A stretch of DNA of 64,000 nucleotides. Source: Roseibium album. GTDB lineage: Bacteria; Pseudomonadota; Alphaproteobacteria; Rhizobiales; Stappiaceae. Positions 25,577 through 34,624 of the stretch are shown one piece after another. Within the stretch, counting starts at the first letter, position 1. Each line of letters starts with the position of its first letter. The position numbers and the translations under genes were made by a program. Where the stretch lies: positions 62,001 through 126,000 of the forward strand of contig NZ_CXWE01000005.1 of assembly GCF_001404515.1 (NCBI RefSeq). The letters are read 5' to 3'. The notes beneath the pieces are model-generated. The model ran no database searches. It was not told where the DNA came from and saw only the letters and a program-made list of their open reading frames with translations.

Positions 25577-26233
25577 ATGCAGAAAACACCAACCACCATT
25601 GGGTCCAGCACCTACCAGAAAATCAAGCGGGACATCATTTTCGGTGAACTCAGGCCGGGGGCGAAACTCAAGCTCGATTCTCTGAAACAGCGATACGCAA
25701 CCAGCCCCTCGACCTTGCGGGAAACGCTCAGCCGGCTGGCAAGCGAAGGCTTTGTCGAGGCACCTGAACAGCGCGGATTTCGTGTAACACCCGTTTCCAG
25801 CGAAGACCTCATCGAAATCGGCAATCTTCGTGTTCTCCTGGAATGTCACGCCCTGACCCTCTCGATCGAAAACGGCGACACGGACTGGGAAGGCAATCTG
25901 GTCGCCGCGCATCACAAGCTGCACCTGATGGAGCAGAAGATGCTCAGCGGGGATGAGAGCGAAAAGGAAGCCTGGAAGCGGTATGACTGGGAATTCCATC
26001 TCGCCATGATCGAGGCGTGCAACAACCGGAACCTGCTGTCCCTGCATGCGATCATGTATGACAAGTATTTGCGCTACCAGATGCTTGTGCTCACATATCG
26101 CGGCGAAGAGGCTGTCGAGGAACACCGCGTCATGTTCGAGGCAGCGCTCGCCCGCGACACGAAGGCAGCCACGACAATGCTGGAGCGCCACATCAGCAGC
26201 GGTGTCGCCCACACGCTTGCAGCCATGACCTGA
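25577..26233 (+). CDS. GntR family transcriptional regulator (FCD type)
   Basis: A 218-residue regulator. The winged helix is at residues about 10-75 (YQKIKRDIIFGELRPGAKLKLDSL, TLRETLSRLASEGFV, QRGFRV). The C-terminal FCD domain has the metal-binding pattern YDWEFHLAMIEACNNRNLL and a later EEHRVMFEAALARD with the second His. The start is uncertain: ATG 25577 fits the family, and an in-frame GTG at 25517 is possible. It is the only regulator in the cluster and almost certainly binds the three AATATCTGATATT sites. FCD domains usually sense carboxylic acids, in line with the TRAP importer. Confidence 0.85.
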   Translation: MQKTPTTIGSSTYQKIKRDIIFGELRPGAKLKLDSLKQRYATSPSTLRETLSRLASEGFVEAPEQRGFRVTPVSSEDLIEIGNLRVLLECHALTLSIENGDTDWEGNLVAAHHKLHLMEQKMLSGDESEKEAWKRYDWEFHLAMIEACNNRNLLSLHAIMYDKYLRYQMLVLTYRGEEAVEEHRVMFEAALARDTKAATTMLERHISSGVAHTLAAMT

Positions 26234-26508
26234 CGGCATTCCACCTGTCATAAACTGTCAATTGTCACCTGTCCGGAACAGTCGTTGGTTTCATCTGCGG
26301 ATCACCATTCCGGCAAACCGGTCACACGCTTTCCCTGATCGACGACGCCACGAACGCCTGAGCCAAGCGTGACATCGGCACAAAACAACAACAGAACAAA
26401 GCGTTCGACGTCGGGCAACCGACGGAAGCACCCGAATGTTCCCACCTTGCTCACGACGCACAAATTGCGCAAAGCTTCAATTCATCTAATGATTTCAAGA
26501 GGATAGTT

Positions 26509-26584
<76 letters not shown>

Positions 26585-26810
26585 ATCAAGACCGCGCCGC
26601 AACAAGTCGGCGTGCCGGAATGAGCGTCGTATATAATGCACTCCGGCGGCTTGCAACAGCCATTGTGACATTTTTCCGTCATTCCGGCCATGCGGAATTT
26701 GCATGTTCCGGCAGAAACACGGCGCCTCGGAAGAAACAGGGTTCTTTCAGTCGCTGAAGGAAATTTTCAAAAACATTGCGCATCTTTCGCGCAACAATCG
26801 AAATTTGGGG

Positions 26811-26839
26811 TTGACCGGTCAGGACCGCCTCACTAGTGT
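26811..26839 (+). promoter_or_regulatory. Possible ilv promoter
   Basis: TTGACC (26811-26816), 17-base spacer, TAGTGT (26834-26839), a fair sigma-70 match placed about 125 bases before the ilv leader peptide. The remaining bases between the tRNA and the leader (26585-26962) contain no gene I can support. Confidence 0.4.
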
Positions 26840-26962
26840 GCAGCGCGTCAAGACCGGGCGGATATGACCGGATTGACGGGGCGGTCTCGAAAAAGAATTG
26901 CCTTTTCAGTCATATCCGGCGAAGGTCTTTGACGACCTGCAGTATCGAAGGACCGGGACGAC

Positions 26963-27019
26963 ATGCCGATGTCGCTCATTCTAGTAGTGGTAGGAAAGCG
27001 CGCCTCCGCGGCGGGATAA
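26963..27019 (+). CDS. ilv leader peptide (attenuation)
   Basis: An 18-residue peptide, MPMSLILVVVGKRASAAG, followed by a rho-independent terminator and ilvB. The run Leu-Ile-Leu-Val-Val-Val (CTC ATT CTA GTA GTG GTA) provides control codons for the three branched-chain amino acids, including the usually rare CTA and GTA. AAGGACC lies upstream of the ATG. In classical attenuation, ribosome stalling at these codons when charged tRNA is scarce prevents the terminator at 27048 from forming. The reading is direct; regulation is inferred from well-known ilv systems. Confidence 0.8.
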   Translation: MPMSLILVVVGKRASAAG

Positions 27020-27047
27020 CCCCGTTCGGACAGGATGGCGCGCGACC

Positions 27048-27072
27048 AAGGCTCCCCAAGGGGCCTTTTTTT
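27048..27072 (+). terminator. ilv attenuator terminator
   Basis: AAGGCTCCCC AA GGGGCCTT: stem of 4+4 bp with a 2-base bulge, followed by a T7 run at 27066-27072. It lies 29 bases after the leader-peptide stop and 124 bases before ilvB, the position expected for an attenuator. Confidence 0.75.
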
Positions 27073-27195
27073 GTACCCGCCTCCTGACAGCACCTCCCTC
27101 CCCCGGGTCTTCGTTGCCGCAGGGCAGCAAGACGAAAACAGACACAGACGAGCCACGGCCCGCAAATCGGGCCGCGTAAAGCAAGGACAAGAAGA

Positions 27196-28971
27196 ATGAC
27201 ACGGGAAATGACCGGCGCCGAAATGGTCATACAGGCGCTGAAAGACCAGGGAGTTGATACGATCTTCGGCTACCCGGGCGGTGCAGTGCTTCCCATCTAT
27301 GATGAGATCATTCAGCAGGAAGGACTTGAGCATATCCTGGTGCGCCACGAACAGGGCGCCGGCCATGCGGCCGAAGGCTATGCCCGCTCCACCGGCAAGC
27401 CGGGCATTGCCCTCGTTACGTCCGGCCCGGGCGCGACCAACATGGTGACGGCGCTGACGGATGCAATGCTCGACTCCATTCCCCTTGTCTGCATCTCCGG
27501 CCAGGTGCCCACCCATCTCATCGGCAACGATGCCTTCCAGGAATGCGACACTGTCGGCATCACCCGGCCCTGCACCAAGCACAACTGGCTGGTGCGGGAC
27601 GTTGACGACCTGCCGCGTGTCCTGCATGAGGCCTTCTATGTCGCGACCTCCGGGCGCCCGGGCCCTGTCGTTGTCGACATTCCGAAAGACGTCCAGTTCG
27701 CCACCGGCACCTATCAGGGCCCGACACCGAACCCTGCTGCGGCGCACAAGAGCTATCGTCCGCAGGTCAAGGGCGATGCGGCGTCCATCCGCAAGGCCGC
27801 CGAAATGATGGCAGCTGCGAAGAGACCGGTACTCTATACCGGTGGCGGCGTCATCAATTCCGGCCCGCAGGCCTGCCAGCTGTTGCGCGAACTGGTCCAG
27901 CTGACCGGTTTTCCGATCACTTCGACGCTGATGGGCCTCGGCGCCTATCCGGCTTCGGGCGAAAACTGGCTCGGCATGCTGGGCATGCACGGCACCTATG
28001 AAGCCAACATGGCCATGCATGACTGTGATCTGATGGTCTGTATCGGCGCGCGTTTCGATGACCGCATCACCGGTCGCACGGACGCGTTCTCACCGAACTC
28101 CCGCAAGATCCACATCGATATCGACCCGTCGTCGATCAACAAGACGATCAATGTCGACCTGCCGATCATCGGCGATGTCGGTCACGTCCTGGAAGACCTG
28201 GTGCGCATCTGGCGCTCCTCCTCGCTGAAATCCGGGGATGCAGCGACGAAAAGCTGGCAAGCGCAGATCGACGCCTGGCGCGCGCGCAATTCGCTGGCTT
28301 ACAAGCCGAACCAGGACATCATCATGCCGCAATACGCAATCCAGCGGCTTTATGAACTGACCAAGCATCGCAAGACCTACATTTCCACCGAAGTCGGTCA
28401 GCACCAGATGTGGGCAGCGCAGTTCTATGGCTTTGAGGAGCCGAACCGCTGGCTGACATCCGGTGGCCTTGGCACAATGGGCTACGGCCTGCCGGCAGCC
28501 ATCGGTGCCCAGGCTGCTCACCGCGATGCGCTGTGCATCGACATTGCCGGAGACGCATCCATCCTGATGAACATCCAGGAAATGTCGACAGCCGTTCAGT
28601 TCGGCCTGCCGGTCAAGGTGTTCATCCTCAACAACCAGTATATGGGCATGGTCCGCCAGTGGCAGCAGCTGCTCCACGGCAACCGTCTCTCCCATTCCTA
28701 CACCGACAGCCTGCCCGATTTCGTCAAACTGGCAGATGCATACGGCGGTGTCGGCCTGCGTGTCGACAAGCCCGGCGACCTCGATGGCGCGATCGAGGAA
28801 ATGATCGCCGTCGACAAGCCGGTGCTGTTCGATTGCCGGGTGGCCAACCTTGCCAACTGTTTCCCGATGATCCCGTCGGGCAAGGCTCACAATGAAATGC
28901 TGTTGCCGGATGAGGCCAACGACGAAGCGGTTGCCAAGGCAATCAGCGCAGAAGGCAAATCCCTCGTCTGA
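27196..28971 (+). CDS. ilvB: Acetolactate synthase large subunit
   Basis: A 591-residue catalytic subunit of acetohydroxyacid synthase, which condenses two pyruvates (or pyruvate and 2-oxobutyrate) in the first common step of valine, leucine and isoleucine synthesis. Visible motifs: FGYPGGAVLPIYDEI, catalytic Glu in RHEQGAGHAAEGYAR, FAD region GARFDDRITG, and ThDP motif GDASILMNIQEM...NNQYMGM. GACAAGAAGA precedes the ATG. The small-subunit gene follows after 27 bases. Expression is probably controlled by the leader peptide and attenuator upstream. Confidence 0.95.
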   Translation: MTREMTGAEMVIQALKDQGVDTIFGYPGGAVLPIYDEIIQQEGLEHILVRHEQGAGHAAEGYARSTGKPGIALVTSGPGATNMVTALTDAMLDSIPLVCISGQVPTHLIGNDAFQECDTVGITRPCTKHNWLVRDVDDLPRVLHEAFYVATSGRPGPVVVDIPKDVQFATGTYQGPTPNPAAAHKSYRPQVKGDAASIRKAAEMMAAAKRPVLYTGGGVINSGPQACQLLRELVQLTGFPITSTLMGLGAYPASGENWLGMLGMHGTYEANMAMHDCDLMVCIGARFDDRITGRTDAFSPNSRKIHIDIDPSSINKTINVDLPIIGDVGHVLEDLVRIWRSSSLKSGDAATKSWQAQIDAWRARNSLAYKPNQDIIMPQYAIQRLYELTKHRKTYISTEVGQHQMWAAQFYGFEEPNRWLTSGGLGTMGYGLPAAIGAQAAHRDALCIDIAGDASILMNIQEMSTAVQFGLPVKVFILNNQYMGMVRQWQQLLHGNRLSHSYTDSLPDFVKLADAYGGVGLRVDKPGDLDGAIEEMIAVDKPVLFDCRVANLANCFPMIPSGKAHNEMLLPDEANDEAVAKAISAEGKSLV

Positions 28972-28998
28972 GGGCCGGGCAAAAAGGACTATTGGAAT

Positions 28999-29571
28999 AT
29001 GAACGCTCAGAATGTGGATGCGCCTTCAGCCTATTTCCTGGCCGAAGTCAGCAACGAAATCGAAACCCATACCCTGTCGCTTCTTGTCGACAACGAACCG
29101 GGCGTCCTTGCCCGTGTGATCGGTCTGTTTTCCGGACGCGGCTACAATATCGACAGCCTGACCGTGTCTGAAACCGAACACGAAAAACATCTGTCCCGCA
29201 TCACGATCGTAACCACGGGAACACCGATGATCATCGAGCAGATCCGCCATCAGCTCGACCGCCTCGTCCCCGTCCACAGGGTAACGGACCTCACTGTCCG
29301 CGCACGCCGCGCCAACCAGGACAAGCCGCTGGAACGGGAACTCGCGCTCATCAAGGTGGCCGGTGATGGCGACAAGCGCCTGGAAGCTCTCCGCCTCGGC
29401 GACGCCTTCCGCGCGACCGTCATCGATGCGACCACAGATCATTTCGTCTTTGAGATCACCGGCCGCACCTCCAAGATCGAACAGTTCATCGCCATCATGA
29501 AACCGCTCGGGCTGGTGGAAGTTTCCAGAACCGGCGTTGCTGCGGTCCAGCGCGGTCCTGAGGGGCTTTAG
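28999..29571 (+). CDS. ilvH: Acetolactate synthase regulatory small subunit
   Basis: A 190-residue regulatory subunit. The N-terminal ACT domain (TLSLLVDNEPGVLARVIGLFSGRGYNIDSLTV) binds valine for feedback inhibition. The C-terminal ALS_ss_C domain (ELALIKV...GRTSKIEQFIAIMKPLGLVEVSRTGVAAVQRG) follows. It stimulates the large subunit encoded just upstream and is cotranscribed with it; a strong terminator closes the operon. Confidence 0.95.
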   Translation: MNAQNVDAPSAYFLAEVSNEIETHTLSLLVDNEPGVLARVIGLFSGRGYNIDSLTVSETEHEKHLSRITIVTTGTPMIIEQIRHQLDRLVPVHRVTDLTVRARRANQDKPLERELALIKVAGDGDKRLEALRLGDAFRATVIDATTDHFVFEITGRTSKIEQFIAIMKPLGLVEVSRTGVAAVQRGPEGL

Positions 29572-29596
29572 ACCCTGCAGACCTTTAACAATCAGG

Positions 29597-29630
29597 ACCC
29601 GCCGCCTACATGCGGCGGGTTCTTTGTTTT
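29597..29630 (+). terminator. Terminator of ilvBH
   Basis: Perfect 9-bp stem ACCCGCCGC (29597-29605) / GCGGCGGGT (29612-29620) with loop CTACAT, followed by TCTTTGTTTT. It lies 26 bases after the ilvH stop. Confidence 0.85.
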
Positions 29631-29644
29631 GTCCGGAGTGTCCC

Positions 29645-30460
29645 ATGCCTTTTGATCTTGACGTTTATCTTCGCCGGATCGGCCTTGAAACATGCACTCC
29701 GGATCTGGCCGGCTTGAGGCAACTGCAGACCGCGCAGATCGGTGCAATTCCGTTTGAAAATGTTCTGCCCTTTCTGGGACGCGTGCCGGATCTTGATCCT
29801 GAAAGCCTCTGGCGGAAGCTGGTTCTCAACCGGTGCGGTGGATATTGTTTCGAGCTGAACTCGCTCCTGGGTGAGGCCCTTGTTGCGCTGCGTTTCGACG
29901 CTAGGCAGGTCCTTGCCCGTGTGCGCATGGGCGAAGCAAAGGGCGGTGCGAGAACCCACCTGGCCTTCGTCGTGACGCTGGACGGAGACGAATGGCTGGT
30001 CGACACCGGATTTGGCGGACAGGCACCCGCCGAACCGGTGAAGATTGCCGAAACCGGGCAGCCTGTTCGTGATCAGATCTACCGAGTTCGTTTTGAAGAT
30101 GTATCCGGCGAGCATGTTCTGGAGCGGAGCACCGAAGACGGCTGGTTTCCACTCTACGGTTTCGACCGGGTCGAGGTCCGTCGTGATGATATCGAGGCTT
30201 CCAACTTCCTTTGCGCGGCATCGCCAAAACAGTCGTTTTCTTCGAGCATGAAATTCTATCGGCTGAGAGAGGACGGCTTCCTGAGTTTTCTGGACGGCCG
30301 GGCGCGTCACATCGGAAGCGGCAAAAAACGCGAATGGCAGATCAGTACTTATGAGGATCTGGCGGCCTTCATGAAGGAAGACCTTGGGCTCGGCTATGAC
30401 GATGCGGACATCGAGGCAATCGCCAGTCGCCTCGCTTCCATGCAACTTTCAAACTCTTAA
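29645..30460 (+). CDS. nat: Arylamine N-acetyltransferase
   Basis: A 271-residue NAT that transfers acetyl from acetyl-CoA to arylamines or hydrazines. The catalytic triad is Cys68 (RCGGYCFE), His105 (ARTHLAF) and Asp120 (LVDTGFGG), all conserved and in family order. The start is the ATG at 29645 with CCGGAG before it; a longer frame reaching into ilvH is not real. It follows the ilvBH terminator, so it is probably transcribed separately. Length is normal for bacterial NATs. Confidence 0.9.
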   Translation: MPFDLDVYLRRIGLETCTPDLAGLRQLQTAQIGAIPFENVLPFLGRVPDLDPESLWRKLVLNRCGGYCFELNSLLGEALVALRFDARQVLARVRMGEAKGGARTHLAFVVTLDGDEWLVDTGFGGQAPAEPVKIAETGQPVRDQIYRVRFEDVSGEHVLERSTEDGWFPLYGFDRVEVRRDDIEASNFLCAASPKQSFSSSMKFYRLREDGFLSFLDGRARHIGSGKKREWQISTYEDLAAFMKEDLGLGYDDADIEAIASRLASMQLSNS

Positions 30461-30533
30461 AGCTGAGCGCTCGTATGGGCGAATTCGCAATTTTGACGGA
30501 AAACCCACTGAACACGTCAATCGCCAAACCTGT

Positions 30534-31016
30534 CTATTTGTAAAACCCCTGGCGTAGATTGATCCCGTGTTCGACAAATGCTTTCAGGCAGCACAACATC
30601 TGCGTCCAGCCTTCGCAATTGCCATATGACGCCTCCAGTCCTCCGGCATTATCGCGCCAGCCTTCCTCGCTGATGGTCACAAGCGTCCGGTCCCCGTCCA
30701 GTGGCTCGAACGTCATGGTAACCGTGGTGTCGTAGCCGACCGGCTCCGGGGCCTCGCCCGTGGAACTGACCTCACCGCTCTCCTGCGCAGCCCATCTCAG
30801 GACGATGAGACTGTCTTTTTCGACCCGGTCGATCTTGACCGGAAAGCTTCCGGGAAATTCTGCAAAGGCCCAGTTCACCGTCACACCAGGCTCAAGCCGC
30901 CCATCCGATCCGCCAGTCGTGAAATAGTTTGACAGGGTGTCCGGGTTGACGACAGCCTCGAACACCTCCGAGACCGGCCTGTCAATTCTGCCGGCGATCT
31001 TGAATGACAATGTCAT
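30534..31016 (-). CDS. SRPBCC/AHSA1 family protein
   Basis: A 160-residue START-like (AHSA1/ATPase-activator) domain protein: KIAGRIDRPVSEVFEAVVNPDTLSNYFTTGG opens the fold, and TTVTMTFEPLDGDRTLVTISEEGW and a C-terminal helix (NCEGWTQMLCCLKAFVEHG) close it. The ATG at 31016 follows GGAGGAAGAA. It lies directly downstream of another AHSA1 gene and an ArsR regulator, an arrangement common in proteobacteria in which the hydrophobic-pocket proteins are under ArsR-like control. Ligand unknown. Confidence 0.8.
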   Translation of the reverse strand: MTLSFKIAGRIDRPVSEVFEAVVNPDTLSNYFTTGGSDGRLEPGVTVNWAFAEFPGSFPVKIDRVEKDSLIVLRWAAQESGEVSSTGEAPEPVGYDTTVTMTFEPLDGDRTLVTISEEGWRDNAGGLEASYGNCEGWTQMLCCLKAFVEHGINLRQGFYK

Positions 31017-31028
31017 TTCTTCCTCCAA

Positions 31029-31469
31029 CTAACCGGAACCCGTTTCATTCAGATGGCGTGTTTCAGCGCAGCTTGCCAGACTGCCGAGGTGATGTTTCCA
31101 GCCGCCCAGATGTGCCGTTACCAATCGCGCCCGGTCACTTTCCGGTGCGCCGTTCCAGCCCCGATGTGTGAGAACGATCCGGCAGCCGTTTCCGTTTTCC
31201 AGCAACCGGACGGCAACGTCTGTCTCGAATGACCAGCCGTCGTCCTTCCAGCTCAATTGCAACAGCCGTGGAGGGTCGATTTTTACCACCCTTCCACGCG
31301 TGTGATGCTGCCCCCCCCTGTCACGCCAGGGTTCATGAAAACGGCCGCCCTCAAATGGCTCCAGCACGACATCGTCCCCCCACCAGAACACAGGCCTGAT
31401 CAGGGTTTCCCAAACCCGGTCAGCCGGCACGGCGCAGCTTCGTTCCAGCGTCATCGCGTCGTCTCTCAT
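31029..31469 (-). CDS. SRPBCC/AHSA1 family protein
   Basis: A 146-residue AHSA1-like domain: TLERSCAVPADRVWETLIRPVFWWGDDVVLEPFEGGRFHEPW, then the beta sheet and a C-terminal helix with HLGGWKHHLGSLASC. It is the first gene of the operon with its neighbour 12 bases on. The divergent ArsR-type gene shares its promoter region, with an 18-bp palindrome at the ArsR start codon. Function is unassigned beyond small-molecule binding in the family. Confidence 0.75.
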   Translation of the reverse strand: MRDDAMTLERSCAVPADRVWETLIRPVFWWGDDVVLEPFEGGRFHEPWRDRGGQHHTRGRVVKIDPPRLLQLSWKDDGWSFETDVAVRLLENGNGCRIVLTHRGWNGAPESDRARLVTAHLGGWKHHLGSLASCAETRHLNETGSG

Positions 31470-31510
31470 GGCTTGGTTTCACCTTTGACCACTTGCTCGC
31501 AATCATTTAA

Positions 31511-31528
31511 TGTTATAAAATTATAACA
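31511..31528. promoter_or_regulatory. ArsR-type operator palindrome
   Basis: TGTTATAA AA TTATAACA: perfect 8-bp arms with a 2-base spacer. Its last base is the A of the ArsR-type ATG (31528), so binding would block both the regulator and the divergent AHSA1 genes. Confidence 0.65.
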
Positions 31529-31863
31529 TGTCAAGCGATGATGATTCGGACAAAATTTTCAAGGCGTTGGCAGACAGGCGCCGCCGGAAAATTCTGGATT
31601 TGCTGAAAAACACACCGAAAACGACGGGAACGCTGTGCGAGGCGTTTCCGGAACTGGACCGCTGTACGGTCATGCAGCATATGCGTGTCCTTGAAGCGGC
31701 CGACCTGATCATCGTCCAGCGGAAGGGCCGCGAACGCTGGAACCACCTCAATGCGCTTCCTATCAAGGATATTCATGACCGCTGGATCGGTGAATTCGCC
31801 GAAAACGCGGTCACCATGCTGGCCAGTCTCAAATCCGACCTCGAGGCACGGGAAGACCGGTAA
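31528..31863 (+). CDS. ArsR family winged-helix regulator (metal-independent type)
   Basis: A 111-residue winged-helix protein: KIFKALADRRRRKILDLLKNTPKTTGTLCEAF, the recognition helix CTVMQHMRVLEAADLI, and a wing QRKGRERWNHLN. The Cys and His pattern of metal-sensing ArsR proteins is absent. This subclass usually controls adjacent AHSA1/SRPBCC genes, as found here divergently. The palindrome overlapping its start codon is a likely autoregulatory site. No ribosome-binding site is evident, so the mRNA may be leaderless or poorly translated. Confidence 0.8.
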   Translation: MSSDDDSDKIFKALADRRRRKILDLLKNTPKTTGTLCEAFPELDRCTVMQHMRVLEAADLIIVQRKGRERWNHLNALPIKDIHDRWIGEFAENAVTMLASLKSDLEAREDR

Positions 31864-31885
31864 GGTTCCGGTCCAGACCTGCCGC

Positions 31886-32629
31886 TTAGACGCAACTCTC
31901 GATGTTGATCGTCAATGTCTTTCGCAACGGTGCATCGCCTGGCCCGGTCATCGGGGCAACGTGATGCCACGAGTTATAGGTCTTGACGAAAAGCACACAC
32001 TGGTTCGGCTCGAACGGAAATGTTTTCACCGTGTCCACGTCTTCAAAAGCCATTGACTTGTTGAGGTGATTGAAGACCAGGGTTCTGTCCGTCGGCAGGC
32101 AGACGGATGTACCGCCACCCCAGGCCATGTCCCATTCATCGGGCCTCATCATGGAGACAACCAGCGTGATGAGCTTGTTGGGCGCGTCCGTGTGCGGCAA
32201 TATCCGGCCGCCGTCCGCGGGCATCATGGAGAATTCGAACCTGGCACTCAGTTCCGTCTGACGGCGAATACGGCTCAGAAGACTGGCCTTGTGGCCGGTT
32301 TTTTCAGAAAGAACCCGAATTCTCCGCAAACCGAGATCAATCCTGTTTGCGGCAAGCATCTCAAGAACCTTTTCGACGAAATCGGCAGATTTCACATGAT
32401 CGTAAAAGGCTTTCCACACCGGGCTGCCAGCGAGGAAATTCTCGTAATTTTGTCGGTTGTTGACTTCGGAAAGCGAAAACTTGTGCCCAAGTTCCGGTTT
32501 GTACTCGAACAGCTCGCGATCCGGGTACGTTTCGACAAGCCGCCCGTAGGTGTCCTCGTCGAGCACATCCATGATGTAGCAGATCGGATAGGGTTCGTAG
32601 TCGAAAGCGGCGCTTCCGTAGTTCAGCAT
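31886..32629 (-). CDS. 2-oxoglutarate/Fe(II)-dependent oxygenase-like protein
   Basis: A 247-residue protein with the 2OG-Fe(II) oxygenase pattern: His146 and Asp148 (LPHTDAPNK), the distal His at 222/223 (SWHHVAP) and the 2-oxoglutarate-binding Arg236 (LRKTLTINIE). The start is the ATG giving MLNYGSAAFDYEPY; upstream residues in the same frame do not look coding. Such proteins hydroxylate small molecules or protein/sugar chains, and relatives are often found in surface-polysaccharide or methyltransferase contexts. Its neighbours (ArsR locus, serA) give no clue to substrate. Confidence 0.7.
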   Translation of the reverse strand: MLNYGSAAFDYEPYPICYIMDVLDEDTYGRLVETYPDRELFEYKPELGHKFSLSEVNNRQNYENFLAGSPVWKAFYDHVKSADFVEKVLEMLAANRIDLGLRRIRVLSEKTGHKASLLSRIRRQTELSARFEFSMMPADGGRILPHTDAPNKLITLVVSMMRPDEWDMAWGGGTSVCLPTDRTLVFNHLNKSMAFEDVDTVKTFPFEPNQCVLFVKTYNSWHHVAPMTGPGDAPLRKTLTINIESCV

Positions 32630-32847
32630 GGTCACGGGACACCTGTGTTGCGGCGGACAAAGCGCAACTTGTGTACTTTGGCACCGAAAATCATTCAACC
32701 TGTATTTGAAACGCAAATTTGGACGATGACCTCACCCCTGGATTGGCGGCCTAGACGCGACACGGATCAGCGCGTATACGACACCGGCGTTCCGCGCTGT
32801 TTCCGGCGCGGAAGACTCATTTCATTCAAGGAAAAGGCTCCAAGCCC

Positions 32848-34092
<1,245 letters not shown>

Positions 34093-34115
34093 AGAAAGAT
34101 ATTTCCGTTCCAGGT

Positions 34116-34139
34116 GGCCCGGTGGAACCGGGCCTTCTT
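34116..34139 (+). terminator. Terminator of serA
   Basis: GGCCCGGT (34116-34123), loop GGA, ACCGGGCC (34127-34134), then TTCTT. It lies 23 bases after the serA stop. Confidence 0.65.
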
Positions 34140-34195
34140 GGCAAAGGTTTCAAATAATTCATTTGTTTCGACCGAACGCCTCCCCACCTAGGTGA

Positions 34196-34241
34196 CCGGG
34201 GGACGACCTCCATTGTCATTCACTTGAACGGGACGACCCGT
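34196..34241 (+). promoter_or_regulatory. Guanidine-II (mini-ykkC) riboswitch
   Basis: Two short hairpins with identical ACGA loops: GGGGG ACGA CCTCC (34198-34211) and ACGGG ACGA CCCGT (34228-34241), 16 bases apart. The paired ACGR-loop stems are the defining feature of guanidine-II RNAs. The second stem ends four bases before GGAG, and the downstream gene is an SMR exporter of the SugE/Gdx type. Guanidinium binding would free the ribosome-binding site. Confidence 0.88.
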
Positions 34242-34255
34242 GATGGAGAACCGAC

Positions 34256-34567
34256 ATGGCGTGGATCTTCCTTTTCTTGGCCGGAATTCTTGAAATAGCC
34301 TGGGCTTTCGCGATGAAGGAATCGCAAGGTTTCACGCGACTGGTGCCGACGCTCATCATGCTGGGTGCGATGGTGGCTTCTTTTGGCCTCCTGTCGCTTT
34401 CCATGCGAACGCTTCCGCTGGGAACCAGCTACATGATCTGGACCGGAATAGGCGCCGTCGGCGCCTTCGTGGTCGGGGTCTGGTTCCTGGGTGAAGCGGT
34501 GAGTGTTCAGCGCATCATTGCCGCCCTTCTCATTGTGGCCGGAATTTTCACGATGAAACTCGCCTGA
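34256..34567 (+). CDS. gdx: Guanidinium exporter of the SMR family
   Basis: A 103-residue four-helix small multidrug resistance protein with the conserved Glu in helix 1 (FLAGILEIAWAFAMKES), followed by three more hydrophobic segments. The sequence WIFLFLAGILEIAWA and GTSYMIWTGIGAVGAF is characteristic of the SugE/Gdx subgroup, which exports guanidinium by proton antiport, not of EmrE-type drug pumps. GGAG is 8 bases before the ATG and next to a guanidine-II riboswitch, which strongly supports the substrate call. Confidence 0.92.
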   Translation: MAWIFLFLAGILEIAWAFAMKESQGFTRLVPTLIMLGAMVASFGLLSLSMRTLPLGTSYMIWTGIGAVGAFVVGVWFLGEAVSVQRIIAALLIVAGIFTMKLA

Positions 34568-34624
34568 GAAACCAGGCATGGTCCCGGCGGGCTCGGTATC
34601 AAAGGCTGAAAAACCGTTTCTTGT

